The position numbers and the translations under genes were made by a program. Below, one piece after another: positions 5,962 through 7,359 of a DNA stretch of 7,359 nt; the stretch's first letter is position 1, and every line of letters begins with the position of its first letter. Origin of the DNA: Candidatus Poribacteria bacterium (GTDB lineage Bacteria; Poribacteria; WGA-4E; DTYX01); the NCBI GenBank assembly GCA_012961655.1, contig DTYX01000740.1:1-7359 (forward strand), read 5' to 3'. The notes beneath the pieces were generated by a model that saw only the letters and a list, made by a program, of their open reading frames with translations, was not told the origin of the DNA and searched no databases.

Positions 5962-6834
5962 ATGGTCGTTTATTTAAATGGTGAATTTGTCCCAAAAGAA
6001 GAAGCCAAAATCTCTGTCTTTGACCACGGTTTGCTATATGGGGATGGTGTTTTTGAAGGCATCAGGTCTTATAAAGGACGGGTTTTTAAACTTGATGAAC
6101 ATCTAAAACGTCTTTACAATTCGGCGAAAGCTATAAGACTCAAAATTCCGTTGAACATTAAAGAGATGGAAGAGGCTTTGTTAGAAACTCTCCGACGCAA
6201 TAATTTGTATGATGCCTACATTCGATTGGTGGTTACTCGTGGGGAAGGGGATTTAGGACTAGACCCCGACAAATGTCCTGAACCTACAGTCTTTATCATA
6301 ACAGACAAGATTGTCCTGTATCCACAGAAATTTTATGATGAAGGTTTAGAAATTGTGACAGCGGCAACGCGGCGTAATCTTTCCGAAGCGATAGACCCAC
6401 GCATCAAATCGCTGAATTACCTAAATAATATTTTAGCAAAAATCGAAGGAAAATTAGCTGACGCGCCTGAAGCATTGATGTTGAATGCCGAAGGGTATGT
6501 CGTCGAATGCACAGGAGATAATATCTTTATCGTGAAAGATAATGTGCTGATAACTCCGCCTATCCACGTCGGGATTCTGGAGGGTGTTACCAGAAATGCG
6601 GTCATAGAAATTGCCAACGAAATTGGCATTCGGGTCGAAGAGAAGGTATTCACACGCTATGAGTTGTATATCGCCGATGAGTGTTTTCTGACCGGCACCG
6701 CCGCGGAAATTATTCCCGTCGTTAAAATCGATGGCAGAACGATTGGTAACGGTTTGCCAGGGGCTATGACTGAAAAGCTGGCTGCTGAGTTTAGAAAGCT
6801 CACGGAAACAACGGGAACACCTATCTATGGATAA
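5962..6834 (+). CDS. ilvE: Branched-chain-amino-acid aminotransferase
   Basis: Pyridoxal-phosphate enzyme of fold type IV that transfers an amino group between glutamate and the 2-oxo acids of Ile, Leu and Val, the last step in their synthesis, in the cytoplasm. The 290-residue protein is full length. FDHGLLYGDGVFEGIRSY (20-37) opens the active site. The PLP-binding lysine is K149 in RIKSLNYLNN. VECTGDNIFIV (181-191) includes the family glutamate E182, and GILEGVTR (204-211) and TGTAAEIIPV (244-253) bind the cofactor phosphate region. The YGDGVFEGIR wording favours IlvE over D-amino-acid transaminase or aminodeoxychorismate lyase of the same fold. AGGAGG (5947-5952) lies 9 nt before the ATG. 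It appears to be transcribed from its own promoter, and no other ilv or leu gene is in view, so it is not in a biosynthetic operon here. Confidence 0.95.
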   Translation: MVVYLNGEFVPKEEAKISVFDHGLLYGDGVFEGIRSYKGRVFKLDEHLKRLYNSAKAIRLKIPLNIKEMEEALLETLRRNNLYDAYIRLVVTRGEGDLGLDPDKCPEPTVFIITDKIVLYPQKFYDEGLEIVTAATRRNLSEAIDPRIKSLNYLNNILAKIEGKLADAPEALMLNAEGYVVECTGDNIFIVKDNVLITPPIHVGILEGVTRNAVIEIANEIGIRVEEKVFTRYELYIADECFLTGTAAEIIPVVKIDGRTIGNGLPGAMTEKLAAEFRKLTETTGTPIYG

Positions 6835-6837
6835 TCA

Positions 6838-6851
6838 ACGTGAAACGTGAA
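6838..6851 (+). repeat. 7-bp array ACGTGAA, two units
   Basis: Two exact tandem ACGTGAA units (6838-6844 and 6845-6851) begin 3 nt after the ilvE stop codon. The unit is identical to the middle one of the array after lolD and has the same period as the array after lysS. Confidence 0.65.
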
Positions 6852-6869
6852 GATTAGAAGGTGAATACA

Positions 6870-7118
6870 ATGAAACTTCCAAAACAGTGCATCAGCGAGG
6901 AGATTTTGGAACAACTGCGCGATTGGATATTACTTTCGAACAATCTAAACAATGCGAACAATCAAGCTCCAGATTTGAAGATGCTTTTTCTTACACGGGA
7001 TAAAACTGATTTCGATTTTCCCTATATTCGGAGTGAATTAGCCTTTCTATCTATTGAGCTCTTTTTTTCCGCTGGTGAGTGTATCAGGCGTATACGAGAA
7101 CTTCTTGGAATATCTTGA
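6870..7118 (+). CDS. Small protein of unknown function, possibly frameshifted
   Basis: An 82-residue product that I do not recognise. The start at ATG 6870 is set by AAGGTGA (6858-6864), 5 nt upstream; GTG 6861 is in frame but lies inside that site. The sequence is mixed: a likely helix with EEILEQLRDWILLSNNL, a polar N-rich stretch, then LAFLSIELFF, which is hydrophobic, and a basic ending CIRRIRELLGIS. No signal peptide or known motif is visible. The hydrophobic stretch is encoded across seven consecutive T (7062-7068). Skipping one T continues the protein in another frame that stays open far beyond the present stop, so the C-terminus after about residue 66 is doubtful. It may be a real small gene, a pseudogene, or the product of a one-base assembly error. 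Confidence 0.45.
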   Translation: MKLPKQCISEEILEQLRDWILLSNNLNNANNQAPDLKMLFLTRDKTDFDFPYIRSELAFLSIELFFSAGECIRRIRELLGIS

Positions 7119-7248
7119 CTTTTATAAGCGTTTAGAGCAAGATAATCCTACGTCAACAATTTTCAATGAGTTGCCGTTTAAAAAGCGACTTCCAGTAAGC
7201 ATTTCTAAAACCAAATTTGTTTTTACGTTTACAAGGAGGAGTGTTATT
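7042..7248 (+). other. Open frame continuing the unknown gene after a +1 shift
   Basis: The frame offset by one from the preceding gene has no stop from 7042 to the window end. From the T-run onward it reads protein-like: VYENFLEYLDFYKRLEQDN (7090-7146), then a basic stretch KKRLP. It runs straight into ATG 7249 in the same phase without a stop. Either it is the lost second half of the small unknown gene, or it is a chance open stretch whose later part is simply the leader of the next gene. No family is recognised. Confidence 0.3.
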
Positions 7249-7359
7249 ATGTTTGCTTTGTTCAGCAGTTTACCTTCGGTAAACCGCTTCAAGATTCGCA
7301 GGATATCAGCGATAATAATATTTACACTTTTAATATCTGCTATGCCGATATTTGCGGAA
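7249..7359 (+). CDS. N-terminus of an exported protein, cut by the window edge
   Basis: Only the first 37 codons are present. The start ATG 7249 has a strong ribosome binding site, AAGGAGGA (7233-7240), 8 nt upstream. The product begins with a fairly long n-region carrying positive charges (RFKIRR, 13-18), then a hydrophobic core (about 19-35) ending MPIFAE. This is a likely Sec signal peptide with possible cleavage after FA (residue 36); an uncleaved membrane anchor cannot be excluded. Nothing of the mature domain is visible, so function cannot be given. There is no cysteine near the predicted site, so it is not a lipoprotein. Confidence 0.65.
   Translation, partial: MFALFSSLPSVNRFKIRRISAIIIFTLLISAMPIFAE
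7268..7284 (+). other. Perfect hairpin at the start of the exported-protein gene
   Basis: GTTTACC (7268-7274) and GGTAAAC (7278-7284) form a perfect 7-bp stem with a TTC loop, 17 nt after the A of the start codon. In mRNA it would lie at the edge of the initiating ribosome's footprint and could slow initiation; as DNA it could be an operator. It may be chance. Confidence 0.35.

Noticed and set aside
7115..7146. Promoter TTGACT ... GATAAT for the last gene
   Set aside because: The spacing is 20 bp, too long for a sigma-70 promoter, and no better -10 box lies at 16-18 bp.
7207..7223. AT-rich inverted repeat around CAAATTTG as a terminator
   Set aside because: The stem is A/T only with a mismatch and no loop, so it would be unstable; it is likely chance in AT-rich leader sequence.

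Overview
This is about 7.4 kb of moderately AT-rich bacterial chromosome in which every convincing gene lies on the + strand. A LolCDE-type lipoprotein-release transporter indicates a diderm (Gram-negative) bacterium. The gene order lysS, lolC/E, lolD is familiar from several diderm lineages. The lysyl-tRNA synthetase wording, the loosely packed genes and the intergenic 7-bp repeat arrays suggest an uncultured lineage rather than a well-known model genus, but I cannot place it to phylum.

Layout. (a) 1-1127: a class I SAM-dependent methyltransferase (Methyltransf_32 type); its reading frame is open to the left edge, so the start is uncertain. (b) 1128-1457: a 330-bp gap with a small pair of alternative hairpins, a strong sigma-70-like promoter (1236-1264) crossed by an inverted repeat, and a leader of about 190 nt. 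(c) 1458-4978: lysS, lolC/E and lolD, probably one operon; lolD overlaps the permease gene by 8 nt. (d) 4979-5409: a 7-bp repeat array, a 70-bp nested inverted-repeat element and a 97-residue two-helix membrane protein. (e) 5410-5961: a stretch that looks empty but holds the remains of a type II toxin-antitoxin pair, an antitoxin tail overlapping a RelE/ParE-like toxin that is cut off half way, followed by the ilvE promoter. (f) 5962-6834: ilvE, branched-chain aminotransferase. (g) 6835-7359: another 7-bp repeat, a small unknown gene that may be frameshifted at a run of seven T, and the first 37 codons of a secreted or membrane-anchored protein running off the right edge.

Functionally, lysS charges tRNA-Lys, while LolD and the permease power extraction of lipoproteins from the inner membrane. 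IlvE does the last step of Ile/Leu/Val synthesis. These are housekeeping functions. The unusual content is between genes: three arrays of a 7-bp unit (ACGTRAW-like), each starting 3-20 nt after a stop codon, a compact element with 8-bp terminal inverted repeats that could fold as a three-way junction, and a decayed toxin-antitoxin locus. I found no CRISPR array, tRNA, rRNA or insertion-sequence transposase.
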